Shown: positions 10,749 through 20,793, counted from the stretch's first letter. The stretch: DNA of 64,000 nucleotides from Pantoea vagans (GCF_004792415.1 NZ_CP038853.1:1116001-1180000), one strand, 5' to 3'. Made by a program: numbers and translations. Notes: generated from the sequence alone by a model not told the origin.

Positions 10749-11581
10749 TGTTTGCAGCCAGCCATAAACGCGTGTTGCCCGGCTTCGGTCTCAGCCTGGG
10801 TACCAGCCTGCTCTTTACCTGTCTGATCCTGCTGTTGCCGATTAGCGCCGTGATCATGCAGCTGTCGCAGATGACGCTGCAACAGTACTGGGATGTCGTG
10901 ACCAACCCGCAGCTGGTGGCCGCCTATAAGGTGACACTGCTCTCTGCCGGTGTCGCGTCCCTGTTTAATGCGGTGTTCGGCATGCTGATGGCATGGATCC
11001 TGACCCGTTATCGTTTTCCTGGCCGGACACTGCTGGATGGCCTGATGGATCTGCCGTTTGCACTGCCGACTGCGGTAGCAGGTCTGACCCTGGCCGGACT
11101 CTTTTCGGTCAACGGCTGGTACGGACAGTGGTTCGCCCAGTTCGACATTAAAATTTCATACACCTGGATTGGTATCGCCATTGCCATGGCCTTTACCAGC
11201 ATTCCGTTTGTTGTGCGTACCGTGCAGCCAGTGCTGGAAGAGTTAGGGCCGGAGTATGAAGAAGCGGCTGAAACGCTGGGTGCCACGCCGTGGCAGAGCT
11301 TCCGCCGCGTCGTGCTGCCGGAAGTGGCGCCTGCGCTGCTGGCCGGTACGGCGCTCTCCTTTACCCGCAGCCTGGGTGAGTTTGGTGCGGTAATCTTTAT
11401 TGCCGGTAACATCGCCTGGAAGACGGAAGTCACCTCGCTGATGATTTTTGTCCGGCTGCAGGAGTTCGACTATCCGGCAGCCAGCGCTATCGCCTCGGTG
11501 ATCCTGGCGGCCTCGCTGATTCTGTTATTCGCGATTAACACATTACAGAGCCGCTTTGGCCGTCGTCTGGGAGGTCACTAA
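10748..11581 (+). CDS. cysU: Sulfate/thiosulfate ABC transporter permease CysT (CysU)
   Basis: The 277-residue inner-membrane permease has about six transmembrane helices. It carries the permease EAA loop EEAAETLGATPWQSFRRVVLPEVAP, which docks on the CysA ATPase. It starts within the cysP stop (TAATG) and ends within the cysW start (TAATG), so the subunits are translationally coupled. Family: BPD_transp_1, CysT type. Confidence 0.95.
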   Translation: MFAASHKRVLPGFGLSLGTSLLFTCLILLLPISAVIMQLSQMTLQQYWDVVTNPQLVAAYKVTLLSAGVASLFNAVFGMLMAWILTRYRFPGRTLLDGLMDLPFALPTAVAGLTLAGLFSVNGWYGQWFAQFDIKISYTWIGIAIAMAFTSIPFVVRTVQPVLEELGPEYEEAAETLGATPWQSFRRVVLPEVAPALLAGTALSFTRSLGEFGAVIFIAGNIAWKTEVTSLMIFVRLQEFDYPAASAIASVILAASLILLFAINTLQSRFGRRLGGH

Positions 11582-12456
11582 TGGCTGAAGTTTCACAGCT
11601 TAATCACGCGGCGCGTCAGCCTGTGAACTGGGGCAAGTGGCTGCTGATTGGTATCGGCGCGCTGATCTCGATTCTGCTGCTGGTAGTGCCGATGGCCTCC
11701 ATCTTCTGGGAAGCGCTGAATCAGGGGCTGATTGTCGCGCTCAGCAATCTGGCCGATCCGGACATGCTGCACGCCATCTGGCTGACTGTGCTGGTGGCGC
11801 TGATTACCGTTCCGGTGAACCTGGTGTTCGGCACGCTGCTCGCCTGGCTGGTGACGCGTTTTACCTTTCCGGGCCGTCAGCTGCTGCTGACCCTGTTCGA
11901 TATTCCTTTTGCCGTGTCGCCCGTTGTAGCCGGTCTGATGTATCTGCTGTTCTGGGGCGTGAATGGCCCGGCAGGCGGCTGGCTGGATGCACATAACATC
12001 CAGATTATGTTTGCCTGGCCTGGCATGGTGCTGGCGACGGTGTTTGTGACCTGTCCGTTTGTCGTGCGCGAGCTGGTGCCGGTGATGCTGAGCCAGGGCA
12101 GTCATGAAGATGAAGCGGCGGTGCTGTTAGGCGCGTCCGGCTGGCAGATGTTCCGTCGTGTGACGCTGCCGAACATTCGCTGGGCACTGCTGTATGGCAT
12201 CGTCCTGACCAACGCCCGTGCGATTGGTGAATTTGGTGCGGTCTCGGTGGTATCGGGATCGATTCGCGGTGAGACCTACACCTTGCCGCTTCAGGTTGAA
12301 TTATTGCATCAGGACTACAACACCGTTGGCGCGTTTACTGCCGCCGCCCTGTTAACCCTGATGGCAATTGTGACGCTGTTTCTGAAAAGTATTGTGCAGT
12401 GGCGTTTAGAGCAACAGCACAAACGCCTGCAACAGGAGGGAAATCATGAGCATTGA
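11581..12456 (+). CDS. cysW: Sulfate/thiosulfate ABC transporter permease CysW
   Basis: The 291-residue second permease has six predicted helices and the EAA loop [26 protein letters not shown]. It forms the membrane channel with CysU. The last 11 bases overlap cysA, again showing tight coupling of the uptake operon. Segments such as [29 protein letters not shown] are typical of CysW. Confidence 0.95.
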   Translation: MAEVSQLNHAARQPVNWGKWLLIGIGALISILLLVVPMASIFWEALNQGLIVALSNLADPDMLHAIWLTVLVALITVPVNLVFGTLLAWLVTRFTFPGRQLLLTLFDIPFAVSPVVAGLMYLLFWGVNGPAGGWLDAHNIQIMFAWPGMVLATVFVTCPFVVRELVPVMLSQGSHEDEAAVLLGASGWQMFRRVTLPNIRWALLYGIVLTNARAIGEFGAVSVVSGSIRGETYTLPLQVELLHQDYNTVGAFTAAALLTLMAIVTLFLKSIVQWRLEQQHKRLQQEGNHEH

Positions 12457-13534
12457 GATTAACAAGATCAACAAGTCCTTTGGTCGCACCTCGGTGCTGA
12501 ACGATATCTCTCTGGATATTGCCTCGGGTGAAATGGTGGCGCTGCTTGGCCCATCAGGCTCGGGTAAAACCACGCTGCTGCGCATTATTGCCGGGCTGGA
12601 GCATCAGAACAGCGGTCAGATCCGTTTTCACGGCAACGATGTCAGCCGCCTGCATGCGCGCGATCGTCAGGTCGGCTTTGTCTTCCAGCACTATGCGCTG
12701 TTCCGTCACATGACGGTATTCGACAACATCGCCTTTGGCCTGACCGTGCTGCCGCGTCGTGAACGTCCTTCAGCGGCGGAGATCAAACAGCGTGTAACCC
12801 GTCTGCTGGAGATGGTGCAGCTGGCGCATCTGGCGAACCGCTTCCCGGCACAGCTGTCAGGCGGCCAGAAGCAGCGTGTGGCGCTGGCGCGTGCGCTGGC
12901 AGTTGAGCCGCAGATTCTGCTGCTGGATGAACCTTTTGGCGCGCTGGATGCTCAGGTGCGTAAAGAGCTGCGCCGCTGGCTGCGTCAGCTGCATGAAGAG
13001 ATTAAATTCACCAGCGTGTTTGTGACCCACGACCAGGAAGAGGCGATGGAAGTCGCGGATCGCGTGGTGGTGATGAGTCAGGGCAATATTGAGCAGGTCG
13101 GCACGCCAGATGATGTATGGCGCGATCCGGCGACCCGCTTTGTGCTGGAGTTCCTGGGTGAAGTGAATCGCTTTGATGGCGAAATTCAGGGATCGCAGTT
13201 CCATGTCGGCGCGCACCACTGGCCGCTGGGTTATACCTCAGCTCATCAGGGCGCGGTTGAGCTGTTCCTGCGTCCGTGGGAAGTTGACGTGTCACGCCGC
13301 AGCAGTTTAGAAACGCCGCTGCCGGTGCAGGTGCTGGAAGTCAGCCCGCGTGGCCACTTCTGGCAGCTGGTGGTTCAGCCTGCTGGCTGGCAGAGCGAGC
13401 CGTTCTCACTGGTGTTTGAAGGTGAGCAGACAGCCCCGATTCGCGGCGAACGCCTGTTTGTTGGCTTGCAGCAGGCGCGTCTCTATAAGGGCGATACGCC
13501 GCTGCGCGCAGTTGCCTTTGCGCAAAGCGCCTGA
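12446..13534 (+). CDS. cysA: Sulfate/thiosulfate import ATP-binding protein CysA
   Basis: The 362-residue ATPase energises CysPUW. Walker A is GPSGSGKT (35-42), the Q-loop is VFQHYALF, the ABC signature is LSGGQ (137-141), Walker B is ILLLDEP (D161, E162) and the switch histidine is in VFVTHDQ. The C-terminal third is the TOBE-like regulatory domain of this family. A strong ribosome-binding site (AGGAGG) lies within cysW. A terminator directly follows the stop. Confidence 0.96.
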   Translation: MSIEINKINKSFGRTSVLNDISLDIASGEMVALLGPSGSGKTTLLRIIAGLEHQNSGQIRFHGNDVSRLHARDRQVGFVFQHYALFRHMTVFDNIAFGLTVLPRRERPSAAEIKQRVTRLLEMVQLAHLANRFPAQLSGGQKQRVALARALAVEPQILLLDEPFGALDAQVRKELRRWLRQLHEEIKFTSVFVTHDQEEAMEVADRVVVMSQGNIEQVGTPDDVWRDPATRFVLEFLGEVNRFDGEIQGSQFHVGAHHWPLGYTSAHQGAVELFLRPWEVDVSRRSSLETPLPVQVLEVSPRGHFWQLVVQPAGWQSEPFSLVFEGEQTAPIRGERLFVGLQQARLYKGDTPLRAVAFAQSA

Positions 13535-13553
13535 TATTTTCTCATCAACACCG

Positions 13554-13583
13554 GGCGGGAGTGTCACTCCCGCCTTTTTTTCG
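13554..13583 (+). terminator. Rho-independent terminator between cysA and cysM
   Basis: A ten-base-pair GC-rich stem (GGCGGGAGTG 13554-13563 with CACTCCCGCC 13565-13574) is followed by eight T bases. It separates cysM from the uptake genes; see the finding on this point. Confidence 0.9.
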
Positions 13584-13615
13584 CCTCTTGTTTGTAAGAT
13601 GCCAGGAACTGCACC

Positions 13616-14500
13616 GTGACGACTCTTGAACATACCATCGGCAATACCCCGCTGATTAAGCTGCAGCGCCTGACGCCAGCTAACGGCAGTGAGGTCTGGC
13701 TCAAGCTGGAAGGCAATAATCCGGCAGGCTCGGTAAAAGATCGCGCGGCCTGGTCAATGATCCATCAGGCGGAGCTGCGCGGTGAAATTTCACCCGGCGA
13801 TCAGCTGATTGAAGCCACCAGTGGCAACACCGGCATTGCGCTGGCGATGATCGCGGCGATGAAAGGCTACCGGCTTCGCCTGCTGATGCCGGACAACATG
13901 AGTCAGGAGCGGCAGGATGCGATGCGTGCGTATGGCGCAGAGCTGATTCTGGTGCCGCGAGAGCAGGGCATGGAGGGCGCACGCGATCTGGCACTGGCGA
14001 TGGCGGCGCGTGGTGAAGGCCGGGTGCTGGATCAGTTTAATAATCCCGATAACCCGCTGGGTCACTATCAGACCACCGGGCCGGAGTTGTGGCAGCAGTC
14101 GAACCAGCGCATGACCCATTTTATCTCCAGCATGGGCACCACCGGCACGATCACCGGGGTGGGACGTTTCCTGAAAGAGCACAATACGGGCGTGCAGGTG
14201 ATCGGTTTGCAGCCGAGTGAAGGCAGCAGTATTCCGGGCATTCGCCGCTGGCCGCTGGCCTATCTGCCGGGGATCTACCGCCCCGACTTAGTGGATGATG
14301 TGATGGATATGACGCAGAAAGAAGCGGAAGAGACCATGCGTGCGCTGGCACGCCGTGAAGGTATTTTCTGTGGCGTCAGTTCGGGCGGTGCGGTGGCGGG
14401 TGCGCTGCGTATTGCGCAGGCTAATCCGGGCAGCGTCGTGGTGGCGATCGCCTGCGATCGTGGCGATCGTTATCTCTCGACCGGACTCTATCATCAGTAA
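13616..14500 (+). CDS. cysM: Cysteine synthase B (O-acetylserine sulfhydrylase B)
   Basis: The 294-residue PLP enzyme makes cysteine, or S-sulfocysteine from thiosulfate, from O-acetylserine. The PLP lysine is K41 in NNPAGSVKDRAA, the substrate loop is [10 protein letters not shown] and the phosphate-binding loop is SSMGTTGTITG. The start is GTG at 13616 behind AGGA, and the N-terminus TLEHTIGNTPLIKLQR aligns with E. coli CysM. E. coli CysM is slightly longer (303 residues), the difference being at the C-terminus. It uses thiosulfate, which fits its place after cysPUWA. Confidence 0.95.
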   Translation: MTTLEHTIGNTPLIKLQRLTPANGSEVWLKLEGNNPAGSVKDRAAWSMIHQAELRGEISPGDQLIEATSGNTGIALAMIAAMKGYRLRLLMPDNMSQERQDAMRAYGAELILVPREQGMEGARDLALAMAARGEGRVLDQFNNPDNPLGHYQTTGPELWQQSNQRMTHFISSMGTTGTITGVGRFLKEHNTGVQVIGLQPSEGSSIPGIRRWPLAYLPGIYRPDLVDDVMDMTQKEAEETMRALARREGIFCGVSSGGAVAGALRIAQANPGSVVVAIACDRGDRYLSTGLYHQ

Positions 14501-14519
14501 TCTCTGCTGATACGGAACC

Positions 14520-14560
14520 AGACCTGTGCGCGCCTTTAACGCCCACAGGTCTTTTTTTTA
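14520..14560 (+). terminator. Rho-independent terminator after cysM
   Basis: The stem AGACCTGTG (14520-14528) pairs with CACAGGTCT (14544-14552) and is followed by a run of T bases. Confidence 0.9.
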
Positions 14561-14668
14561 GCCAGCATTCCCACAACGGATAGACTGAATCTGTAAGGAT
14601 CGCGTAAATCAGGCTGCGCGAATGCCCGGCACAGGACAAAATAGCGCCAATTCTGTCGAGAGATAACC

Positions 14669-15349
14669 ATGAAAATTTTGCTTGTTGATGATGATGTCGA
14701 ATTAGGCACGATGTTAAGCCAGTACCTTATTGCCGAAGGATTTGATGCCCAGCTGGTGCTGACCGGCAGCGCCGGGATTCAGGGCGCGCTCTCCGGCGAG
14801 TTCACTGCCATGATTCTGGATATTATGCTGCCCGACATGAGTGGCATCGATGTGTTACGTCAGGTGCGCCAGAACAGCCGGATACCGGTGATCATGCTGA
14901 CTGCCAAAGGCGATAATATTGATCGCGTGATCGGCCTGGAGATGGGGGCGGATGACTATATGCCTAAACCCTGTTATCCCCGTGAACTGGTCGCCCGCCT
15001 GCGCGCGGTATTGCGCCGTTTCGAGGAGCAGGTACCGCAGCCGGATGCTAAAGAGCCGCTGCGCTGGGGAGACCTGACGCTTAATCCTGCCACCCGAATG
15101 AGTGAATGGCAGGGTAAAACCTTCGATCTGACTGCTTCAGAATTTAATCTGCTGGATCTGCTGCTGCGCGCGCCGGATAGGGTCGTGTCAAAAGATGAAC
15201 TCTCTGAAAAGGGGCTGGGTCGTCCGCGTGAAGCCTATGATCGCAGTGTTGATGTGCACATCAGCAACATCCGCCAGAAGCTTAGCGCGTTAACCGCTGA
15301 TAGCATCAATATCGAAACTGTACGCAGCATCGGTTACCGCATTCGATGA
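14669..15349 (+). CDS. OmpR-family response regulator (CpxR-like)
   Basis: The 226-residue regulator has a receiver domain (residues 1-115) with acidic pocket DDD (7-9), phospho-acceptor D51 in ILDIMLPDMSG and the conserved Lys in MLTAKGD. A C-terminal winged-helix DNA-binding domain follows (about 130-226, ending VRSIGYRIR). Overall it resembles CpxR but diverges from it, so I leave the symbol blank. It overlaps the sensor kinase gene by ATGA. The pair sits between cysM and crr, where E. coli carries other genes (pdxK, yfeK, yfeS). The signal and targets are unknown. Confidence 0.9.
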   Translation: MKILLVDDDVELGTMLSQYLIAEGFDAQLVLTGSAGIQGALSGEFTAMILDIMLPDMSGIDVLRQVRQNSRIPVIMLTAKGDNIDRVIGLEMGADDYMPKPCYPRELVARLRAVLRRFEEQVPQPDAKEPLRWGDLTLNPATRMSEWQGKTFDLTASEFNLLDLLLRAPDRVVSKDELSEKGLGRPREAYDRSVDVHISNIRQKLSALTADSINIETVRSIGYRIR

Positions 15350-16686
15350 AACAGAGTTACCGTGGACGCATGTTCTGGAAGATCTTTATCGGCTTCTGGG
15401 TCGTTTTTGTCATCATGAGCCAGCTTATCTGGCTCGGTTTTTCGCTCTCCGGTAAACGGCATGAACCGCCTGAAATAATGGCTATCCGTCGCATTATTGA
15501 TCTGCAGATGACCTCTGCTGCATCGGTGCTGGAGCGGGGCGGGCCTGATGAGCTGAATGCGATGCTGTCTGACTGGGATGAAACTGACCGTCAGTTCTTT
15601 CACGTTACGCAGCAGACTAAATCGCCCCAATCCCAGGACAGCGGCAACCTTGATTTCAGGGGCCGTCTTCCTGAAGAGGTGGTGCGCTGGGTACAGGGTG
15701 CGGATGGCAAAGAGTATCAGCTGCGCTACGACCTGGATGGCATGCGCATGAACAGCAAACAGAACATGATGCCGCGAAAATTTCTGAATATTCCCGAGCC
15801 GATGTTTGTCTTCGCCGGTTCGGTGGGGTTGCTGTTCAGTCTGCTGCTGGCCTGGAATCTGACGCGACCCATGCGTCAGTTGCGGGAGGGATTTTCCCGC
15901 GTCGCCGAGGGCGATTTAAGCGTGCGTCTGTTCCCGATTATGCGTAAGCGCCACGACGAGATTTCAAATGTCGCAGAAGCGTTTGATGCCATGGTTGAGC
16001 GGCTTGATACCCTGGTGCGCGCCCGGGAAGAGCTGCTGCACGATATCTCACATGAGCTTCGTTCACCGCTGGCGCGACTGCAGCTGGCGACCGGACTCGC
16101 CAGACAGACGCCAGAAAGCGTAAACAGTTCGCTTGATCGCATTGATGAAGAGGCGCGTCGCCTGGACAAAATGATCGGTGAACTGCTGACGCTGTCGCGG
16201 GCTGAACATGAAAGCATCCCAGATGAGCAATATTTTGACCTGACCGGATTGCTGGAGGCGGTCATCACCGATGTTCGCTATGAAGCACAGATCCCTGGCG
16301 TGCAGGTGGAGTTACAGGTTGACGAGCGGGGCGATTACACCGTGCGGGGCAATGCGGAGCTGATACGGCGCGGTGTCGAGAACGTCTTACGCAACGCGCT
16401 GCGCTTCTCTTTGCCGGGGCAGCGGATTGAGGTCGACTTACGCACAGAGCAGCAGTGGCTGGCGATTCAGGTACGCGATCAGGGGCCGGGTGTCGATGAG
16501 GAGAAACTCTCCAGTATTTTTGACCCGTTTGTGCGGGTGAATTCGCCGCTGATGGGCAAAGGTTATGGTCTGGGACTGGCTATCGTGCGTAAAGTGATAC
16601 TGGCGCATCATGGTGAAGTTGAGGCGCGGAACCGGCCAGAGGGCGGACTTGAACTGACGCTGCGCCTGCCACACTGGCAGGGTTAA
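15346..16686 (+). CDS. Sensor histidine kinase (CpxA-like)
   Basis: The 446-residue kinase has TM1 at about residues 10-33, a periplasmic sensor loop of about 110 residues, TM2 at about 147-168, then HAMP (TRPMRQLREGFSRVAEGDLSVR). The phospho-His is in HDISHELRSPLARLQ. An N box (NVLRNALRFS) and G boxes (DQGPGVD, GKGYGLGLAIV) complete the ATPase domain. It is translationally coupled to the response regulator upstream. The loop has no recognisable ligand-binding motif, so the stimulus cannot be named. It converges on crr. Confidence 0.9.
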   Translation: MKQSYRGRMFWKIFIGFWVVFVIMSQLIWLGFSLSGKRHEPPEIMAIRRIIDLQMTSAASVLERGGPDELNAMLSDWDETDRQFFHVTQQTKSPQSQDSGNLDFRGRLPEEVVRWVQGADGKEYQLRYDLDGMRMNSKQNMMPRKFLNIPEPMFVFAGSVGLLFSLLLAWNLTRPMRQLREGFSRVAEGDLSVRLFPIMRKRHDEISNVAEAFDAMVERLDTLVRAREELLHDISHELRSPLARLQLATGLARQTPESVNSSLDRIDEEARRLDKMIGELLTLSRAEHESIPDEQYFDLTGLLEAVITDVRYEAQIPGVQVELQVDERGDYTVRGNAELIRRGVENVLRNALRFSLPGQRIEVDLRTEQQWLAIQVRDQGPGVDEEKLSSIFDPFVRVNSPLMGKGYGLGLAIVRKVILAHHGEVEARNRPEGGLELTLRLPHWQG

Positions 16687-16699
16687 AACTTCATCCAGC

Positions 16700-16730
16700 A
16701 GAAACGATAACGGCACCCGCAGGTGCCGTT
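16700..16730 (-). terminator. Terminator of ptsH-ptsI-crr, in the convergent gap
   Basis: The stem AACGGCACC (16709-16717) pairs with GGTGCCGTT (16722-16730) in the gap between the kinase gene and crr. The minus strand continues ATCGTTTC, so it most likely ends the pts operon. It may also act on the plus strand. Confidence 0.65.
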
Positions 16731-16747
16731 ATGTTATAGACGAATGC

Positions 16748-17248
16748 TTACTTTCTGATGCGAATCACCGGCGTTTCGCCGACGGTGACCTGGCCAGACA
16801 GCTTAATCAATTCCTTGATTTCATCCATGTTGGAGATGACAACCGGTGTCAGGGTTGATTTTGCTTTCTCTTCCAGCAACGGCAGATCGAACTCAATAAC
16901 CACGTCGCCTTTTTTGACCTTCTGGCCTTCTTCAGCGATGCGTTTGAAGCCTTCACCTTTCAGTTCAACCGTATCGATACCGAAGTGGACGAACAGCTCG
17001 ATGCCGTTATCTGATTCGATCGAAAAAGCGTGATTGGTTTCAAAAATCTTGCCGATAGTGCCATCAACAGGCGCAACCATTTTGTTGCCGCTGGGTTTGA
17101 TCGCAATACCGTCGCCCACGATTTTTTCTGCAAACACCACATCTGGTACGTCTTCAATGTTCACGATTTCGCCTGACAGAGGCGCTACGATGTCGATTGT
17201 CCCAGCGCTATCCGTTTTTTCGCCAAAAAGTTTAGAAAACAAACCCAT
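16748..17248 (-). CDS. crr: PTS glucose-specific enzyme IIA (EIIA-Glc)
   Basis: The 166-residue phosphocarrier passes phosphate from HPr to glucose permeases. It also controls adenylate cyclase and non-PTS permeases. The phosphorylated His is H88 in LFVHFGIDT, supported by H73 in TNHAFSIES, which are the equivalents of E. coli H90 and H75. It is three residues shorter than E. coli Crr. It is the last gene of ptsH-ptsI-crr, 42 bases after ptsI. Confidence 0.96.
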   Translation of the reverse strand: MGLFSKLFGEKTDSAGTIDIVAPLSGEIVNIEDVPDVVFAEKIVGDGIAIKPSGNKMVAPVDGTIGKIFETNHAFSIESDNGIELFVHFGIDTVELKGEGFKRIAEEGQKVKKGDVVIEFDLPLLEEKAKSTLTPVVISNMDEIKELIKLSGQVTVGETPVIRIRK

Positions 17249-17290
17249 GATCTTCTCCTAAGCAGTAATTTGGGGCCAGCATCATGCAGG

Positions 17291-19018
17291 TTAGCAGAGC
17301 GTTTTTTCCTTAATGAACTTGTTAACCAGGTTCATTAAGTCTTCCGCTGTCGGTTGAGCCAGTGCCTGCTCTGCCAATGCCTTCGCATCTTCAAAATTAG
17401 TATTACGAATGATTTTCTTGATGCCAGGGATAGAAATGGCACTCATGCTGAACTCGTCCAGCCCCATTCCCAGTAACAGTAGTGTAGCACGTTCATCACC
17501 TGCCAGCTCACCACACATGCCGGTCCATTTACCTTCAGCGTGAGATGCATCAATGACTTGCTTGATTAAGTTAAGCACAGACGGCGTCATTGGGTTGTAC
17601 AGGTGCGAGATCAAATCATTACCACGATCGACCGCCAGAGTATACTGCGTCAGATCGTTTGTCCCAATACTGAAGAAGTCGACTTCCTTCGCCAGGTGAT
17701 GGGCAATGACGGCAGAAGCCGGGGTCTCGACCATAATGCCGACTTCGATGCTTTCATCAAAGGCTTTACCTTCTTCACGCAACTGCGCTTTCAGCAGTTC
17801 CAGTTCCGCTTTCAGGCTGCGTACTTCTTCAACCGAAATGATCATCGGGAACATGATGCGCAGTTTACCGAAGGAGGAGGCGCGCAGGATGGCACGCAGC
17901 TGTGCATGCAGAATCTCTTTGCGGTCCATCGCGATACGGATAGCACGCCAGCCGAGGAACGGGTTCTCTTCTTTCGGCAGATTCATGTAAGGCAGATCTT
18001 TGTCACCGCCAATATCCATGGTACGCACGATAACGGCCTGTGAACCCATCGCTTCAGCAACGGCTTTATACGCCTGGAACTGCTCTTCTTCACTTGGCAG
18101 AGAGTCGCGATCCATGAACAGGAATTCGGTGCGATAGAGACCTACGCCTTCCGCGCCGTTACGCTCAGCACCGGCAATATCACGCACAGTACCGATGTTG
18201 GCACAGACTTCAACCTGATGGCCATCCAGCGTCACGGCTGGCAGATCTTTCAGCTTGGCTAATTCGTGTTTTTCCGACAGATACTGGTTCTGTACGGCTT
18301 TCAGCTCTTCCTGAATCGCTTCTGAAGGGTTGACGTGAATCGCATTGTTAACGCCATCCAGGATCAGGAAATCGCCGTTTTTAACCGTGACGGTTACATT
18401 GCCGGTGCCGACAATGGCCGGGATCTCCAGCGAGCGCGCCATGATTGAGGTATGTGAGGTACGGCCACCCAGATCGGTGATAAAGCCCAGCACCTTTTTC
18501 AGGTTCAGCTGTGCGGTTTCTGACGGCGTTAAATCTTTGGCCACCAGAATGGATTCGTCCGGAATCGCGCTCAGGTCAACGATGTGCAGACCGAGGATGT
18601 TTTGCAGCAGGCGCTTACCGATGTCACGCACGTCAGCCGCACGCTCTTTCAGGTATTCGTCATCTAACTCTTCCAGTGCTTTCGCCTGGCCATCAATGAC
18701 CGAATAAGCAGCAGCATCGGCAGTCGCGTGATCTTTTTTGATCAGGTCGATGATTTCCTGCTCCAGCTCTTCATCTTCCAGCAACATGATGTGGCCTTCG
18801 AAGATGGCTGCTTTCTCTTCACCGAGGGTTTCACCCGCTTTGACGCGAATCGCTTCCAGTTGTAATGCCGCTTTGCTGCGGCCATCGAGGAAGCGCTGAA
18901 CTTCCTGCTCAACCTGGTCATCAGAAATTTTCTTGCGGTTGATGACGATCTCGTCTTCTTTCAGCAGCAGTGCTTTGCCGAAAGCGATACCTGGTGATGC
19001 TAAAATGCCTGAAATCAT
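17291..19018 (-). CDS. ptsI: PTS enzyme I (PEP-protein phosphotransferase)
   Basis: The 575-residue cytosolic enzyme takes phosphate from PEP and passes it to HPr. The active His is in [17 protein letters not shown] (near residue 189, as in E. coli). The C-terminal PEP-binding barrel shows the signatures [49 protein letters not shown] and the Cys in [11 protein letters not shown]. Length is exactly that of the E. coli enzyme. Confidence 0.97.
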   Translation of the reverse strand: MISGILASPGIAFGKALLLKEDEIVINRKKISDDQVEQEVQRFLDGRSKAALQLEAIRVKAGETLGEEKAAIFEGHIMLLEDEELEQEIIDLIKKDHATADAAAYSVIDGQAKALEELDDEYLKERAADVRDIGKRLLQNILGLHIVDLSAIPDESILVAKDLTPSETAQLNLKKVLGFITDLGGRTSHTSIMARSLEIPAIVGTGNVTVTVKNGDFLILDGVNNAIHVNPSEAIQEELKAVQNQYLSEKHELAKLKDLPAVTLDGHQVEVCANIGTVRDIAGAERNGAEGVGLYRTEFLFMDRDSLPSEEEQFQAYKAVAEAMGSQAVIVRTMDIGGDKDLPYMNLPKEENPFLGWRAIRIAMDRKEILHAQLRAILRASSFGKLRIMFPMIISVEEVRSLKAELELLKAQLREEGKAFDESIEVGIMVETPASAVIAHHLAKEVDFFSIGTNDLTQYTLAVDRGNDLISHLYNPMTPSVLNLIKQVIDASHAEGKWTGMCGELAGDERATLLLLGMGLDEFSMSAISIPGIKKIIRNTNFEDAKALAEQALAQPTAEDLMNLVNKFIKEKTLC

Positions 19019-19094
19019 AACGCTACCTTTTAATCACGATGGCTGATGGGACTCTTTGCGGTGCCATTGTCGCGGGACACGTACTCTACGAAAG

Positions 19095-19119
19095 CAATAA
19101 CGCGGACAGGTTGTCCGCG
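19095..19119 (-). promoter_or_regulatory. Hairpin between ptsH and ptsI (possible attenuator)
   Basis: A perfect eight-base-pair stem with a three-base loop (CGCGGACA 19101-19108 with TGTCCGCG 19112-19119) lies in the 161-base ptsH-ptsI gap. On the minus strand it is followed by TTATTGCTTTC. It could be a partial terminator or an mRNA stability element that sets ptsH above ptsI. I see no ORF in the gap. Confidence 0.5.
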
Positions 19120-19179
19120 ATCAAGATGTTTGCACTCAATGGCGCAGAGGAGTCGATTGGCTGGAGAGCTGAGCGGAGA

Positions 19180-19437
19180 TTACTCCAGTTCAGCCATCAG
19201 TTTGACCAGATGCTCAACTGCTTTCTGCTCGTCTTCACCTTCCGCGGAAAGGGTCACAACCGTTCCCTGGGTTAAACCCAGCGTCTGCAGTTTGAACAGG
19301 CTTTTCGCGCTCGCTGATTTGCCGTTAGAGGTCACGGTGATTTCTGACTGGAAAGCTTTGGCTTCTTTAACGAATTGCGCAGCTGGGCGAGTATGCAGAC
19401 CGTTTGGTGCAGTAATGGTAACTTCTTGCTGGAACAT
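19180..19437 (-). CDS. ptsH: PTS phosphocarrier protein HPr
   Basis: The 85-residue protein has the phosphorylated H15 in [12 protein letters not shown] and the S46 region [18 protein letters not shown]. It carries phosphate from enzyme I to the sugar-specific IIA domains. It is the first gene of the operon. About 390 bases of gene-free sequence lie upstream (19438-19824). This gap holds paired Cra-like operators near 19.64 kb and the cysK terminator near 19.78 kb. Confidence 0.97.
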   Translation of the reverse strand: MFQQEVTITAPNGLHTRPAAQFVKEAKAFQSEITVTSNGKSASAKSLFKLQTLGLTQGTVVTLSAEGEDEQKAVEHLVKLMAELE

Positions 19438-19631
19438 TCTATTTCCCCAACGTTATCAGGATGAGTGTTATGGATCTAAAGTCTAGCCTGGAGCCTTCAC
19501 TTTAGCCTGTGTAGGTGCGCGGGTATAGCTTCATGCTGACCAAAGACGCGCATGCGTCAAATCTACAATCCGTTGCGTCTCAAAACCGATTCTACACGTC
19601 ACCGGTTAATTATGCCGTGATTCGCCGTTTC

Positions 19632-19655
19632 ACTGAATCCGTAAATCGATTCAGC
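19632..19655 (-). promoter_or_regulatory. Overlapping pair of Cra (FruR)-type operators upstream of ptsH
   Basis: On the minus strand GCTGAATCGATTTA (19655-19642) matches the Cra consensus RSTGAAWCSNTHHW at every position. On the plus strand ACTGAATCCGTAAA (19632-19645) also matches every position. The two overlap head to head as TGAATC...GATTCA. E. coli ptsH has a Cra site at its distal P0 promoter about 200 bases upstream, a similar distance. Matches are seen; binding is inferred. Confidence 0.6.
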
Positions 19656-19770
19656 TTGATCCACTTCAAGCGCGGATTAATTTCAGGCATCGAAATAATT
19701 GGCAGTCTGAATACCAGATCGGCATCACTGAAATCAATCTGCCGGTTGGTGAAAGTGAGATCTGCACCAC

Positions 19771-19798
19771 AAAAAAGCACCCGGATGGGTGCTTTTTT
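19771..19798 (-). terminator. Rho-independent terminator of cysK
   Basis: A near-perfect 12-base-pair stem (AAAAAAGCACCC with GGGTGCTTTTTT, loop GGAT) lies just after the cysK stop. Both strands carry T runs, so it could also work for plus-strand transcripts. Confidence 0.92.
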
Positions 19799-19824
19799 CG
19801 ACATTTTCGGACTATCGGCCCCGG

Positions 19825-20793
19825 CTACTGCAGCTCTTTCTCAGTAAAGAGATCGGCGAACAGCGCGGTACTCAGATAGCGTTCGCCAGAGGAAGGCAGA
19901 ATCACCACGATGTTTTTATTTGCGAAGGTTTCGTCTTCCTGCAGCTTCAGCGCTGCGGCGACGGCAGCACCGGAAGAGATACCGGCCAGGATACCTTCTT
20001 CTTCCATCAGCCTGCGCGCCGTACTAATCGCTTCTTCATTGGTAATGGCCACTACGCGGTCAACCAGGTTCAGCTCAAGGTTACCCGGAATAAAGCCGGC
20101 ACCAATACCCTGAATTTTGTGCGGGCCGGGTTTAATCTCTTCACCCGCCAGCGCCTGCGCAATCACCGGCGAATCGGTCGGCTCAACCGCGACGGTAATC
20201 AGATCTTTTTTGCCTTTAGTGTTTTTGATGTAGCGACTCACGCCGGTCAGCGTACCGCCGGTGCCGACACCGGCAATAAAGACATCCACTTCGCCATCGG
20301 TGTCTTCCCAGATTTCCGGACCGGTGGTCTTTTCATGGATTTCCGGGTTAGCCGGATTGCTGAACTGCTGCAGCAGCACATATTTGTCCGGGTCGCTGGC
20401 GACAATCTCTTCCGCTTTGCCAATGGCACCTTTCATGCCTTTAGCACCTTCGGTCAGAACCAGCTTCGCGCCGAGCGCTTTCAGCAATTTACGGCGTTCC
20501 ACTGACATGGTTTCCGGCATGGTCAGCGTGAGTTTGTAACCGCGCGCAGCAGCCACGTAGGCCAGCGCAATACCGGTGTTACCGCTGGTCGGTTCAACCA
20601 GCTCAATGCCGGGTTTCAGAATACCGCGTTTCTCTGCGTCCCAAATCATATTGGCACCGATACGGCATTTAATGCTGAAGCTCGGGTTACGGGATTCAAC
20701 TTTCGCAAGAATGCGGCCGTTACCGATGCGGTTCAGTCGAACCAGCGGCGTATGACCAATTGTCAAAGAGTTGTCTTCATAGATCTTACTCAT
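19825..20793 (-). CDS. cysK: Cysteine synthase A (O-acetylserine sulfhydrylase A)
   Basis: The 322-residue PLP enzyme is the main sulfide-using cysteine synthase and binds CysE in the cysteine synthase complex. The PLP lysine is K42 in [11 protein letters not shown], the asparagine loop is [13 protein letters not shown] and the PLP-phosphate loop is [11 protein letters not shown]. Full family length. It follows cysZ with a gap of about 140 bases (20794-20934), where its promoter probably lies. Confidence 0.96.
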   Translation of the reverse strand: MSKIYEDNSLTIGHTPLVRLNRIGNGRILAKVESRNPSFSIKCRIGANMIWDAEKRGILKPGIELVEPTSGNTGIALAYVAAARGYKLTLTMPETMSVERRKLLKALGAKLVLTEGAKGMKGAIGKAEEIVASDPDKYVLLQQFSNPANPEIHEKTTGPEIWEDTDGEVDVFIAGVGTGGTLTGVSRYIKNTKGKKDLITVAVEPTDSPVIAQALAGEEIKPGPHKIQGIGAGFIPGNLELNLVDRVVAITNEEAISTARRLMEEEGILAGISSGAAVAAALKLQEDETFANKNIVVILPSSGERYLSTALFADLFTEKELQ

